Source: Alteromonadaceae bacterium XY-R5
Lineage (GTDB): Bacteria > Pseudomonadota > Gammaproteobacteria > Enterobacterales > Alteromonadaceae
Assembly: GCA_001660395.1 (NCBI GenBank)
Contig: LXWE01000005.1
Coordinates: 124,001-188,000 of the forward strand
Direction of reading: 5' to 3'
Length of the DNA stretch: 64,000 bases
A program made the position numbers and the translations under genes. The notes under the pieces were generated by a model, which saw only the letters and a list, made by a program, of their open reading frames with translations, ran no database searches and was not told where the DNA came from. The first letter of the stretch is position 1. Every line of letters begins with the position of its first letter. Shown here piece by piece: positions 10,166-19,056 of the stretch.

Positions 10166-10720
10166 TTAATAACGATAAATGGGAGCGTGGGGGAGAAAGA
10201 CTTCTGCGACCAGTAACTTGTGTTGTTGGAAAGCAAATACCGAGCGACGACCCCAGAGTGAATGATGCCCCTGGAGCCCCAGAGATGGAAGTAAAGGATT
10301 GCCTAATGTGAGCTGTGTTAACTCAAAGGGCATACGTTGAAAGCGGCTGTCGCTGAACAGAAGATGCCCCAATGGGCGATTGCCGAGATTAACTAGTTCG
10401 CTGTCTAGCAGGGCGTTGGGAATAATGGAACGGGCAAATACCCAGGGCGTGTCTTCCCCACATAGCAATACTTCCCTGACCTGAAAATCGTCTCCGGTAT
10501 CTGCGTCACCAGCAAGCACCTGCCACTCATCGTTGTGCAGTTGGGCTGGCTGTTGCCCTAATACTTCAACGCTAAATTGGCGGCAATGGCTTTGCAGACG
10601 CTGAGTGAGAGAGCCTTTGTCGAGTAACCAGTTTTTACAGTGTGGGTCGTCAATGTGCTGCTGTGCTTCTGACAACCAGGTTGTGTGCAAACCAATTGGG
10701 AAGTTTTTTAGTAAGATCAA
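10166..10720 (-). CDS. ubiC: Chorismate pyruvate-lyase
   Basis: A 184-residue UbiC. Recognisable blocks are VREVLLCG (about 81-88), WVFARS (93-98), [11 protein letters not shown] (111-121) and LWGRRSVF near 155-162, which carry the arginine and glutamate residues that hold 4-hydroxybenzoate. It converts chorismate to 4-hydroxybenzoate plus pyruvate and feeds UbiA directly downstream. Start is a TTG with only a weak CAAGAA upstream; no ATG is available before the conserved N-terminal region. Confidence 0.9.
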   Translation of the reverse strand: MILLKNFPIGLHTTWLSEAQQHIDDPHCKNWLLDKGSLTQRLQSHCRQFSVEVLGQQPAQLHNDEWQVLAGDADTGDDFQVREVLLCGEDTPWVFARSIIPNALLDSELVNLGNRPLGHLLFSDSRFQRMPFELTQLTLGNPLLPSLGLQGHHSLWGRRSVFAFQQHKLLVAEVFLPHAPIYRY

Positions 10721-10792
10721 ATTCTTGCACTAGTCTTTTATTTATTGCTAATCATAACAAGAGCTGGCCGCAGACATAAAGAAGTTGCTAAT

Positions 10793-10823
10793 GGTTTACC
10801 AATTCGGGGTAAACCTTGATAAA
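10793..10823 (+). promoter_or_regulatory. Inverted repeat overlapping a possible promoter of the FliL-like gene
   Basis: GGTTTACC (10793-10800) and GGTAAACC (10808-10815) form a perfect 8-base inverted repeat with a 7-base spacer. A loose promoter reading (TTTACC at 10795, GATAAA at 10818, 17-base spacing) overlaps it, so the repeat could be an operator. No regulator can be named. Confidence 0.35.
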
Positions 10824-10868
10824 ATCAACCTCGGTTAATTATTGGCCCATTTTTCAGGAACACGCACC

Positions 10869-11267
10869 ATGTTGAATATCCGTAGTTTGTTGATAGCCTT
10901 GTGTTTGTTTGCAGGGACGTCCAATACCTGGGCGGCAAATTATGCTTACTTCGGTCTGGAACCGGATATAGTGACTAACTACCTGGGGCCAAGTAGCCGC
11001 AACCTAGGTTATGTACGTGTGACCATAGAACTGATGCTAGAAGACGCAGAGTATCTGCCAATCGCGGAACACCATGAGCCATTGCTACGCGCAACCGTAA
11101 TTGATATTTTCGGTCGTCAGCCAGAACAAAAAGTAAAATCGTTAACGGGGCGCGAGGAAATCCGCAAAGCCTGTTTGGATAGGCTTCGTGAATTGTTGCA
11201 GCAAGAAACGGGAAAACCTGTGGTGAAAGAGGTGATCTTCACCAAGTATCTATATCAGGGCGGTTAA
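10869..11267 (+). CDS. FliL-like periplasmic protein (non-flagellar locus)
   Basis: From the ATG at 10869 (AGGA about ten bases upstream) the product is 132 residues. A signal peptide (MLNIRSLLIALCLFAG to TWA) is followed by a region matching the periplasmic domain of FliL: YAYFGLEPDIVTNYLG, then YVRVTIELML, the EPLLRATVIDIFGRQ helix and a terminal VIFTKYL strand. Flagellar FliL is a membrane-anchored stator partner; this copy has a cleavable-looking leader and no flagellar neighbours. A FliL-like paralogue next to glpG and ubi genes is seen in related bacteria, and its job is unknown. The stop lies in the loop of a strong terminator shared with glpG. Confidence 0.78.
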   Translation: MLNIRSLLIALCLFAGTSNTWAANYAYFGLEPDIVTNYLGPSSRNLGYVRVTIELMLEDAEYLPIAEHHEPLLRATVIDIFGRQPEQKVKSLTGREEIRKACLDRLRELLQQETGKPVVKEVIFTKYLYQGG

Positions 11268-11286
11268 TCCGCCCTGATTCTTTTTT
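11254..11286 (+). terminator. Rho-independent terminator after the FliL-like gene
   Basis: A 10-base stem, ATCAGGGCGG (11254-11263) with CCGCCCTGAT (11269-11278), is followed by TCTTTTTT. The five-base loop holds the stop codons of both convergent genes (TAA of the FliL-like gene at 11265-11267, TAA of glpG at 11266-11264). Confidence 0.9.
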
Positions 11287-12130
11287 GAGGTGTAAACTGG
11301 CTGAGTAACAAAGCGCAGGCACAGCCGCTCACCAGACCCAGTGTATGGGCGGTATTGGCCATAGAGATCCACAGCACATCTGCATAGCCCAGCACCAGCC
11401 ATATCAGCATAAATCCAACCATTGACTTGGGTAATCCCAGTCCCCATTGCGGACGAAGCCAACCACACCACCAGACAAAGCCAAGTACGCCATAAACGAC
11501 ACCGGACAGGCCGCCAAAGGCAGGGCCTGACACAAGCAACTGGCCTATGTTCGAGACCAGTGCGGTTACCAGGAAAATGCCTGCTAGCATCGAACTGCCA
11601 AAGGTGCGTTCAATTGCTCCACCTAACAGCCACCACCAGAGTAGATTAAATACGATATGCAACGCGCCAAAATGCAAAAAAGCAGGCCCAAGCAATCGCC
11701 ACCATTCATGGGTATGTTTTAGGATGATGAGTGGCTGGATCCTAAGCTGACTCACCCAGGAAAGATGAAAAAACATGCTGATAAAAGTGACGATACACGC
11801 GAGCAGAATGGCCGTGCAAAAAGGGGCTGAACGCATTTGTGCAAACCACGTTTCCCAGTTGATCGCACCTAAGCCTGGGCTGGATGTGGCGGTTTTACCC
11901 TGTTCCCATGCACTTTGTTGATAGCGCTTATCTGACGGGTTCTGTAGAAATTCGTCAGCAATCTGTTTGGCCTGCACATAATCTGCAGCGTCCTTAAGCA
12001 AGATTTGGTGGGGATGTGATTGTTCTGCTGCAAAATGGTAGCCAGCCTTAATTTGCTGGCTACGTAAATAACTGATCAGTAAGCGGGCGTGCTGTTCCTG
12101 GCGAAAGCCAAGCAGGACCGGCGCAGACAC
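11264..12130 (-). CDS. glpG: Rhomboid intramembrane serine protease GlpG
   Basis: A 288-residue rhomboid with an N-terminal cytosolic domain (about 1-70, LLGFRQEQHARLLISYLRS) and six membrane helices. The catalytic serine is in GGLSG (Ser209) and the histidine in the last helix (His262, TAHTLGL). The oxyanion-side histidines are in HFGALHIVFN. It cleaves membrane proteins within or near the bilayer. GTG start two bases after the glpE stop, so the two are translationally coupled, as is typical of glpE-glpG pairs. Here they close an operon with kbl and tdh instead of accompanying glpR or glpD. Confidence 0.93.
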   Translation of the reverse strand: MSAPVLLGFRQEQHARLLISYLRSQQIKAGYHFAAEQSHPHQILLKDAADYVQAKQIADEFLQNPSDKRYQQSAWEQGKTATSSPGLGAINWETWFAQMRSAPFCTAILLACIVTFISMFFHLSWVSQLRIQPLIILKHTHEWWRLLGPAFLHFGALHIVFNLLWWWLLGGAIERTFGSSMLAGIFLVTALVSNIGQLLVSGPAFGGLSGVVYGVLGFVWWCGWLRPQWGLGLPKSMVGFMLIWLVLGYADVLWISMANTAHTLGLVSGCACALLLSQFTPQKRIRAD

Positions 12131-12132
12131 CG

Positions 12133-12456
12133 TTAGTCCTGAGGGCCAGTTTCAACAGGAAGTTCACTGCGACGCCAGGCTTCGAAGCCACCGTCCATGC
12201 TATAAACTTCTTCAAAGCCTTGATGAAGTAAATATTGGGCCGCTTGCTGGCTGCTGATACCGTGATAGCAGACAACCACTACCTTTTGTTCAGGGTCTGT
12301 TTTATCCATAAACCCCTGCAAGGTGCCGTTAGTCAGGTGGTAGGCCCCGGGAATGTGGCCAGCAGCAAAAGACTGTTCATCACGAATGTCGACTACCGCA
12401 ACATCACGTAATTGCGCCTGCGTTTGCTCAACGGAAATATGGGCAAATTGTTCCAC
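12133..12456 (-). CDS. glpE: Thiosulfate sulfurtransferase GlpE (single-domain rhodanese)
   Basis: A 107-residue single rhodanese domain, the GlpE length. The active-site cysteine is Cys63 in the loop [14 protein letters not shown], which cradles the persulfide. The CH2A-type motif [13 protein letters not shown] is at 26-38. It transfers sulfur from thiosulfate to cyanide or thiols in vitro; the physiological acceptor may be thioredoxin. GTG start with AGGAG eight bases upstream. It lies 15 bases after tdh and two bases before glpG. Confidence 0.92.
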   Translation of the reverse strand: MEQFAHISVEQTQAQLRDVAVVDIRDEQSFAAGHIPGAYHLTNGTLQGFMDKTDPEQKVVVVCYHGISSQQAAQYLLHQGFEEVYSMDGGFEAWRRSELPVETGPQD

Positions 12457-12471
12457 GGGGACTGCTCCTGT

Positions 12472-13500
12472 TTATGCTTGCCAGTCTAGAATAACTTTAC
12501 CTGATTGACCTGAACCCATGGTATCGAAACCTTGTTGGAAGTCATCAATGCTAAAGTGATGGGTAATGATTGGACTAATGTCCAATCCACCCTGAATTAG
12601 ACTTGCCATTTTATACCAGGTTTCAAACATTTCGCGACCATAAATACCTTTGATGGTGAGTCCTTTAAAGATTACCTGGTTCCAGTCTATGGCGACATCG
12701 TTGGGGGGAATGCCCAACATGGCAATTTTGCCACCATTGTTCATTTTGGCCAGCATATCACGGAAAGCAACAGGCACTCCCGACATCTCAAGGCCCACAT
12801 CGAAGCCTTCTGTCATGCCTAACTCTTGCATGACGTCACCTAAATCCTGCTTGGCCACATTAACTGCACGCGTGGCGCCCATTTTTTTGGCTAGATCCAA
12901 ACGGTAATCGTTAATATCGGTAATCACTACATGGCGTGCGCCGACGTGTTTGGCAACGGCAGCCGCCATAATGCCGATTGGACCGGCGCCTGTAATCAAT
13001 ACGTCTTCGCCGACTAAGTCGAACGACAATGCTGTATGCACAGCGTTACCAAACGGATCGAAAATTGAAGCTAAATCATCGGATATGTTGGCTGGGATTT
13101 TGAAAGCATTGAATGCAGGAATAACCAGGTATTCTGCAAAGGCACCCGGTCGGTTAACACCGACACCTGAGGTGTTGCGGCAAAGATGAATTCGACCCGC
13201 GCGGCAGTTACGGCAGTGTCCACAGGTGATGTGGCCTTCGCCGGACACGCGGTCGCCGATGGCGAAACCACGCACTTCCTGACCCATATCAACGACTTCA
13301 CCTACATATTCGTGGCCGACAACCATAGGTACAGGAATGGTTTTTTGCGACCAATCGTCCCATTGGTAAATGTGCATATCGGTGCCACAAATGGCGGTTT
13401 TACGAATCTTAATCAATAGGTCATTGTGACCTACTTCGGGCTTATCGGTTTGGGTTAACCAAATGCCCGGTTCCGCTTTTAATTTTGACAGAGCTTTCAC
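12472..13500 (-). CDS. tdh: L-threonine 3-dehydrogenase
   Basis: A 342-residue zinc-dependent medium-chain dehydrogenase. The catalytic zinc site is CGTDMHIY (Cys38) with the GHEYVGEV block. The structural zinc loop has four cysteines ([15 protein letters not shown]). The NAD fold has [11 protein letters not shown] near residue 170. It oxidises threonine to 2-amino-3-oxobutyrate, which Kbl then cleaves. The GTG start overlaps the kbl stop by four bases (GTGA), so the two are coupled, and they form the threonine-to-glycine pathway. Confidence 0.96.
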   Translation of the reverse strand: MKALSKLKAEPGIWLTQTDKPEVGHNDLLIKIRKTAICGTDMHIYQWDDWSQKTIPVPMVVGHEYVGEVVDMGQEVRGFAIGDRVSGEGHITCGHCRNCRAGRIHLCRNTSGVGVNRPGAFAEYLVIPAFNAFKIPANISDDLASIFDPFGNAVHTALSFDLVGEDVLITGAGPIGIMAAAVAKHVGARHVVITDINDYRLDLAKKMGATRAVNVAKQDLGDVMQELGMTEGFDVGLEMSGVPVAFRDMLAKMNNGGKIAMLGIPPNDVAIDWNQVIFKGLTIKGIYGREMFETWYKMASLIQGGLDISPIITHHFSIDDFQQGFDTMGSGQSGKVILDWQA

Positions 13501-14693
13501 GCAATGACTCCTAAGGATTTGCCTACGTCAATAAAGGCATCCACTGCCTGATCAACCTGTTCCAGAGTATGTCCGGCGGACATTTGAGTTCGGATTCTGG
13601 CCTGGCCTTTGGGGACGACCGGGAATGAGAAACCGACAACATAAATACCTTTTGCCAGTAGTTTATCTGCCATGTCACTGGCCAGTTTGGCATCGCCTAA
13701 CATGACTGGGATGATGGCGTGGTCTTTACCGCTTAAGGTAAAGCCTGCCGCTTCCATGCGCTGACGGAAATGGCGACTATTACGATGCAATTTTTCGCGT
13801 AACTCATCGCCTTCTTTTAGCATTTCAAAGGCCTTTATTGATGCCGTCACTATGGCGGGGGCTACAGAATTGGAGAATAGATAAGGACGCGAACGCTGAC
13901 GCAACCAGTCGATGATTTCCTTCTTGCCTGAGGTGTAACCGCCTGACGCTCCGCCTAATGCTTTACCCAGGGTACCGGTAAGAATATCAATACGATCCAT
14001 GACCTGATTATATTCATGGCTCCCGCGGCCTTTGTCACCGACAAATCCGGTGGCGTGGCTATCATCTACCATGACCATGGCATCATATTTGTCGGCTAAA
14101 TCACAGATGCTTTTTAGATCTGCGATCACACCGTCCATCGAGAAAACGCCGTCAGTGGCGATCAGGGTAAAGCGGGCTCCATCTGCTTTGGCTTGCTGCA
14201 GACACGTCTCCAGTTCAGCCATATTGTTATTGGCATAACGATATCGTTTGGCTTTGCAAAGACGCACGCCATCAATGATGCTGGCATGATTTAATGCGTC
14301 AGAAATAATGGCGTCTTCAGGTCCAAGAAGGGTTTCAAACAGGCCACCATTTGCATCGAAACAGGATGTATACAAAATGGTGTCTTCTGTGCCCAGAAAC
14401 TCGCTAATCGTGCTTTCCAGGTGTTTGTGAATGTTTTGCGTACCGCAGATAAAGCGCACGGATGCCATGCCAAAGCCATGGCTGTCCAGGCCAGCTTTAG
14501 CGGCTGCGATCAGCTCTGGGTGATTGGCAAGGCCAAGGTAATTATTTGCGCAAAAATTAAGAACCTGTGCACCTGATTCTACGTCGATGGCGGCTTGCTG
14601 AGACGAGGTGATAATGCGTTCAGACTTATACAAGCCTTCTTGCTTCACTTCGTCCAGCTGCTGTCGCAGATGGTCGATAAAACCTTGATTCAT
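13497..14693 (-). CDS. kbl: 2-amino-3-ketobutyrate CoA ligase
   Basis: A PLP enzyme of 398 residues from the ATG at 14693, exactly the family length; an upstream in-frame start at 14768 adds 25 residues without homology. The PLP lysine is in [14 protein letters not shown], the Asp contacting the pyridine nitrogen is in MVDDSHATG, and [12 protein letters not shown] is near residue 50. It splits 2-amino-3-oxobutyrate with CoA to glycine and acetyl-CoA. First gene of kbl-tdh-glpE-glpG. About 130 bases upstream is a perfect 20-base palindrome beside a TATAAT, suggesting repressor control. Confidence 0.96.
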   Translation of the reverse strand: MNQGFIDHLRQQLDEVKQEGLYKSERIITSSQQAAIDVESGAQVLNFCANNYLGLANHPELIAAAKAGLDSHGFGMASVRFICGTQNIHKHLESTISEFLGTEDTILYTSCFDANGGLFETLLGPEDAIISDALNHASIIDGVRLCKAKRYRYANNNMAELETCLQQAKADGARFTLIATDGVFSMDGVIADLKSICDLADKYDAMVMVDDSHATGFVGDKGRGSHEYNQVMDRIDILTGTLGKALGGASGGYTSGKKEIIDWLRQRSRPYLFSNSVAPAIVTASIKAFEMLKEGDELREKLHRNSRHFRQRMEAAGFTLSGKDHAIIPVMLGDAKLASDMADKLLAKGIYVVGFSFPVVPKGQARIRTQMSAGHTLEQVDQAVDAFIDVGKSLGVIA

Positions 14694-14818
14694 GATGGCT
14701 GACTCTTTGTTGTTTTGTTCATTCTGTCGTGGGGCGTAAGTGTAAAAGAACATCTCCCATTTGGTCACGGTTGATGTTCAAAGATTTTTTTACCCTAATG
14801 GATAAGATGCAATACTCT

Positions 14819-14848
14819 ATGTAACGCATTCGTTACATGATTATTATA
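14819..14848 (-). promoter_or_regulatory. Palindromic operator and -10 element before kbl-tdh
   Basis: On the minus strand TATAAT reads at 14848-14843. Just downstream, at 14838-14819, is ATGTAACG-AATG-CGTTACAT, a perfect 8+8 inverted repeat with a 4-base spacer. The palindrome would cover the transcription start, a typical place for a repressor. The -35 side is poor (CTGATC at 14871-14866). The bound protein is not known. Confidence 0.55.
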
Positions 14849-14867
14849 GAGCCTGGGGCGTTGGAGA

Positions 14868-17333
14868 TCAGGGGAATACGGTAATATGAGATACCTTATC
14901 TTGCGGCGTAATTTGCCAGATTCCGTTTTGAAGACGGCTCTGTAATTGTTCCATTAGCTGCTTTTCGCTAATGGGCCGTGCAATGTAATAACCTTGTGCC
15001 ATGTCACAATGATAACTCGCCAACTGTTTGAGTTGTAGCGGGGTTTCAATCCCTTCGGCAACGACGGCCAAACCAAGGTTGTGTACCATCGAAATGGTGG
15101 ACTGGACAATTTGATCGTCTGTGATGTTGTCCAGCATACCGTTGATAAAAGAACGATCTATTTTGACTACGTCTACCGGCATATTTTTAAGGTAACTCAG
15201 TGAAGAGTAACCGGTACCGAAATCGTCAATGGAAATGGATATACCCAGTTTTTTGATTGCATGCATGACCGATAGGGCGGCATTGAGATCTGCGACTAAG
15301 GTTTGTTCCGTGAGTTCAAATTCCACTTTGGCAGGATCGACTGGACAGTCCTTTAGTAACGATTCAATAAATGGGATAAGGCGGGGATCCATAAGCTGTG
15401 ACGCGCTTAAATTAATGGCAATTTTAAGCTGCGGATAGCCACGGTCTTGTAATTCTTCGAGTAGATCAAAGCTACGCTTTATCGTCCAGTAGCCCACAGA
15501 CAGCATAAATTCAGTGTGTTCCAGAACAGGGATAAATTCACCTGGGGGAAGGGTAGACCGGGTTGGGTGTTGCCAGCGGATCAGTGCCTCAAAGCCTAAC
15601 AGGCGTCCGCTCGCAATGTCAGTTTGAGGCTGAAGAGCTAAGAAAAACTGATTTTTATCCAGCGCTTCACGGGCCTCGGATTCAAGTGAGACTTTATTCA
15701 TCGCGCTATCTGACATCATTGAATCAAATACCTGGAAGACGCTACCGCCTTTGGATTTTGCCTCGTACATAGCGATATCTGCCTGGCGAATTAGGTCATC
15801 TGAGGTGATCTCGGGGCTGTCGGTAAAGGTGATGCCAGCACTTGTAGATACATAGAAGTGTTGCTTATTTACCAATACGGGGATGCGGAAGCTTTCCAGA
15901 ATGTTGCGGGCGATGTGCTCTGCTTCCAGTTTGTCTTCTACATACGGGAGCAGCACCACAAATTCATCACCACCAAAGCGAAATATCGTGTCATGCTCGC
16001 GCACCAGTGGCAGCATGCGTTGGGCGACTTTTACCAACAGCTCATCGCCAGAATTATGACCTAAAGCATCGTTAACCTTTTTAAAGTCATCCAAGTCCAA
16101 AAACATCAGTCCGAGCAAGCCTTTGCGGCGACGCAAATTGGCGATGGATTTGTTTAATTCGTAATTTAGCATGTTGCGGTTGGGTAGCTCGGTGAGCAGG
16201 TCATACATGGCTATTTTTTCGAGCTGCAAGGTATGGGCATGAACCTGTTTATCCAGCGTTTCTAGTTCATTTGCTAAGGTGCCGGCAGCTTGTTGTAACG
16301 TATCGAGTTCGTCAGTAAATAAGCGCGGCTGGTGACTTTGATTGGCATAAAATGGCCGGAATTTTTTCTGTGACAGCAGCGGTAATTGTTCGGCTAAGTG
16401 GATGAGGCGCTGACGGAACCCGTTGGTAATAAAGAAGAAGATCGCTCCGGAGACGAAAAAAATCGCGACTGCAGCCATGATAACCCGGGTTTGGTATTGC
16501 CGGTGGGCTAAATCCTGAAGGGTAAAATTATGTGCCGTCAGAATATAATTACCCTGAGAGTCATCATTGATACTCACTGGTAACAGGTTTATCAAATACA
16601 CCCTGTCACCCAGGCTGACACGCGCGCCGTGTTCGGATACCTCTGCAATGCTCGACTGTTGCGGTAATTGCTGAATTAACTTATCCATCAATTGCCGCAT
16701 CTCCGCATTGATGGGTTCATGCAGCGCGAGTGTGTTGGCTGGCGTGGATGGAGTGCCATGAATCAGTGCTAAGTCAGCACCTGTTGATTGATTCAAAAAG
16801 GCAAGTGTCGTCATCATGTTGGTGCGTAAGCTAATAATGGCAACTCGTCCTTCTTCTGTTAAAAAGGGGACGGATAGCAGCTGATAGCATCCACGTGAGC
16901 ATTCCGTGACGGAAGCAACCTTGGGCGATAACCGCAAACTCGATACCTGTTTAGTCAGGCTTTCGGGAACGCCTTTTGCTGAAGAGTATTTTAGCTGCCC
17001 TTGGTCTGAAAATAACCAAAGATCATCCACTTGCCAGTGCAACTGCAAAAATTCTACTTCTTGCTCAAGTTCCAGGGCGGTTGCATTCAGAGGGTTATCG
17101 TGATGCTGCTGAAAATGTACAAAGGACTCGACCCAGGATTCCAGTCGGTTTTGTAACATGCGATTAAGCAACAGGTATTGCTGCTGGCTGGACTGACGTA
17201 TTTCCTGTTGCTTGAGTATGAAGTCTTCGTTGTTTTTGCTAATCCACAATGCGGCAAGGGTAATGCTCAACGTTAGCATTAGTCCAAGCAGAAGCAGCAA
17301 AATTTTGTAAGGTAAGCTAATGAATCTTTGCAT
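14868..17333 (-). CDS. Membrane GGDEF-EAL protein with periplasmic sensor domain
   Basis: An 821-residue protein from the ATG at 17333, two bases after the stop of the porin-like gene; a longer start at 17375 would run into that gene. An N-terminal membrane helix (about 8-31) is followed by a periplasmic domain of about 250 residues with one cysteine pair, a second helix (about 284-304) and a linker. The GGDEF domain has an intact motif (about 454-458) and an RxxD inhibition site five residues before it. The EAL domain has intact EALIRW (582-587), ELTEQ, DDFGTG and KIDRSF. Both halves keep catalytic residues, so it may make or degrade cyclic di-GMP depending on signal. Last gene of a tight three-gene operon whose other members act in the periplasm and outer membrane. 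Confidence 0.92.
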   Translation of the reverse strand: MQRFISLPYKILLLLLGLMLTLSITLAALWISKNNEDFILKQQEIRQSSQQQYLLLNRMLQNRLESWVESFVHFQQHHDNPLNATALELEQEVEFLQLHWQVDDLWLFSDQGQLKYSSAKGVPESLTKQVSSLRLSPKVASVTECSRGCYQLLSVPFLTEEGRVAIISLRTNMMTTLAFLNQSTGADLALIHGTPSTPANTLALHEPINAEMRQLMDKLIQQLPQQSSIAEVSEHGARVSLGDRVYLINLLPVSINDDSQGNYILTAHNFTLQDLAHRQYQTRVIMAAVAIFFVSGAIFFFITNGFRQRLIHLAEQLPLLSQKKFRPFYANQSHQPRLFTDELDTLQQAAGTLANELETLDKQVHAHTLQLEKIAMYDLLTELPNRNMLNYELNKSIANLRRRKGLLGLMFLDLDDFKKVNDALGHNSGDELLVKVAQRMLPLVREHDTIFRFGGDEFVVLLPYVEDKLEAEHIARNILESFRIPVLVNKQHFYVSTSAGITFTDSPEITSDDLIRQADIAMYEAKSKGGSVFQVFDSMMSDSAMNKVSLESEAREALDKNQFFLALQPQTDIASGRLLGFEALIRWQHPTRSTLPPGEFIPVLEHTEFMLSVGYWTIKRSFDLLEELQDRGYPQLKIAINLSASQLMDPRLIPFIESLLKDCPVDPAKVEFELTEQTLVADLNAALSVMHAIKKLGISISIDDFGTGYSSLSYLKNMPVDVVKIDRSFINGMLDNITDDQIVQSTISMVHNLGLAVVAEGIETPLQLKQLASYHCDMAQGYYIARPISEKQLMEQLQSRLQNGIWQITPQDKVSHITVFP

Positions 17334-17335
17334 GA

Positions 17336-18508
17336 TTAAAACCAATACATAAATTGAATTGCCCACACATTCCAATATTTGTGGTCGTTAAGCGCGAGAT
17401 TAGGTGTCAAGACGGGCGCCAGCCGGCCAATCCCTTTCACACGATGAAATTCTGCGCTAATTTTCCAGTCCTGCTCGGATTCGTAAGATAGCCCAAGAGT
17501 CGCTTGATCCATAAATGCACTGTACGCGGGGTAGAGGCCATAGGTGGCAGCTTCTCGCTTCTTGCCACTGCGGTCGTCTTTATCCAGGTCAAATGTGTCG
17601 TAACGAGTCAGTAATTGCCAGTGATTGTTCAGAAAGTATCGCAGTTGAACATAGGCACCATCTGAATAGCCCTTTTGATAAAAGGAGGGAGCCAGGACAC
17701 CATGGTATATTACTTTTTCGCGCATTAATTCTGAGCTTAGCTCCCAGTTTTCGCTGAAATAGCGGTAATGGAACATTAGCCGTTGTGAGGTTGCTGTGCC
17801 GTCTAAGAAGGCATCGTTGGTCGCCGCCTGATAGTTGAAGTCCGAATCGACAATGCTGATACCAAAGGTGTGCTCTGCCGATTCAGGGCTGTAGTACACA
17901 CCAAGCTGGTTGACAAAATCTACGTCAATCTGGCCTTTAGCGCTGTCGCCAAGAAGATTGCGGGTCTGGTCCTGGCTGAAATCTGCGGTGCCGTAACTCC
18001 AGTGTAACTGCCAGTTTCCAAGGCTGTTGTTATGATTCACCTTAAGAGCAACACCGTCACTGCCAATACTCAAGTCGCGAAATACATCAAAGTAAACAGA
18101 TTGCGGTAAGATAATAGAAGGGCGAGTATGCGGCACATCTCTGGTGGCTGAGTACAACCACTGATAGTTTTTAAAGCGACCGATATTGAGGTTAATTTGG
18201 GTGTCAAGATCATTATAAATTGCCCAATCAACAAACAAGTAATCAAGCCTTAAACCTTCTTCATAGCGATTACCACCATTAAGATAAACAGTTTGTCCGG
18301 CTAAGCGCAGGTTATTGGTTAGAGTAATTGAACCGTTTACACCTACTTCAGTAAGCTGAAGAGATACATCACCATCATCATTAATGTAATTGGAATCTTT
18401 GCTTTGGATGATGCCTTGGGAAACAAAGCCATGCCATTGTGACTCTGCTCCCTTTGTCTGAGTGCAGATTGACAACAACACCAGTAATGCAGCCAGTCCT
18501 TTTTTCAT
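17336..18508 (-). CDS. Outer-membrane beta-barrel protein (porin-like)
   Basis: A 390-residue protein with a signal peptide (MKKGLAALLVLLSICTQTKG) and alternating amphipathic strands throughout. It ends IQFMYWF, with the terminal phenylalanine typical of barrels folded by BAM. The body begins WHGFVSQGIIQSKDSNY. I do not recognise a specific porin family; the length fits a 16-strand barrel. Its ATG overlaps the stop of the PstS-like gene by four bases (ATGA), and the GGDEF-EAL gene starts two bases after its stop. The tight packing implies that the barrel works with its neighbours, for example admitting a ligand to the periplasmic sensor. Confidence 0.8.
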   Translation of the reverse strand: MKKGLAALLVLLSICTQTKGAESQWHGFVSQGIIQSKDSNYINDDGDVSLQLTEVGVNGSITLTNNLRLAGQTVYLNGGNRYEEGLRLDYLFVDWAIYNDLDTQINLNIGRFKNYQWLYSATRDVPHTRPSIILPQSVYFDVFRDLSIGSDGVALKVNHNNSLGNWQLHWSYGTADFSQDQTRNLLGDSAKGQIDVDFVNQLGVYYSPESAEHTFGISIVDSDFNYQAATNDAFLDGTATSQRLMFHYRYFSENWELSSELMREKVIYHGVLAPSFYQKGYSDGAYVQLRYFLNNHWQLLTRYDTFDLDKDDRSGKKREAATYGLYPAYSAFMDQATLGLSYESEQDWKISAEFHRVKGIGRLAPVLTPNLALNDHKYWNVWAIQFMYWF

Positions 18509-18960
18509 TCATCCATTCCTTTTAGCTCGATAAGTTTGAGCGGAGCAATCAATGCTGGTGAACATAAATAGCCAACTGCCCCTGGGTGGCTTAGCAATGC
18601 ATCTTGCATTTGTACTTCATTGTCAACCTGAATTGGGGGTACCCCTTGTCCTGAATAGGTGAGTCGATTCCAAATGCGATCTAACTGATAAGGAAACAAC
18701 TGCAGTACTTCGCGGCTAAAGCTTTCATGACAAGGATCTGACATGGGTAATACATAAACGCTTACATCCTGGCCATTTGACCAGTTGTGGTAACGCATGG
18801 TAAATATATTTCGCAATTGGGAAGCGCTTAGAGAATGGAGAGGTACATCGGGATGACTGACCACGACAGGAGAGATACTTTGGGCGCACAAAACTGACTT
18901 TGGCAAAATGGCCAAAGATACGATGAGCAAAATCCAAAGTTGCAGGCTTCCTTGTCGCAC
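18505..18960 (-). CDS. Small PstS-like periplasmic ligand-binding protein
   Basis: A 151-residue secreted protein. A hydrophobic leader (about 8-26, ending SVLCAQS) is followed by a single PBP-like lobe with the series LHSLSASQLRNIF, RYHNWSNGQDV, VLPMSDPCHESFSREVL and a closing HPGAVGYL. This matches short proteins annotated as phosphate ABC transporter substrate-binding domains, but true PstS has two lobes and about 320 residues. No ABC permease or ATPase is nearby, so transport is unlikely and a sensing role is inferred. GTG start with GGGAG 12 bases upstream. First gene of the operon with the barrel and the GGDEF-EAL enzyme. Confidence 0.8.
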   Translation of the reverse strand: MRQGSLQLWILLIVSLAILPKSVLCAQSISPVVVSHPDVPLHSLSASQLRNIFTMRYHNWSNGQDVSVYVLPMSDPCHESFSREVLQLFPYQLDRIWNRLTYSGQGVPPIQVDNEVQMQDALLSHPGAVGYLCSPALIAPLKLIELKGMDE

Positions 18961-19056
18961 TGGTAACGAAAACTCCCAAGCTATTCTGTGGTTAGCGAGA
19001 AAAATATTGTCTATTTAAGCGAGTATAGTACAGGCAATTCAGCAGATTTGCTGCGC

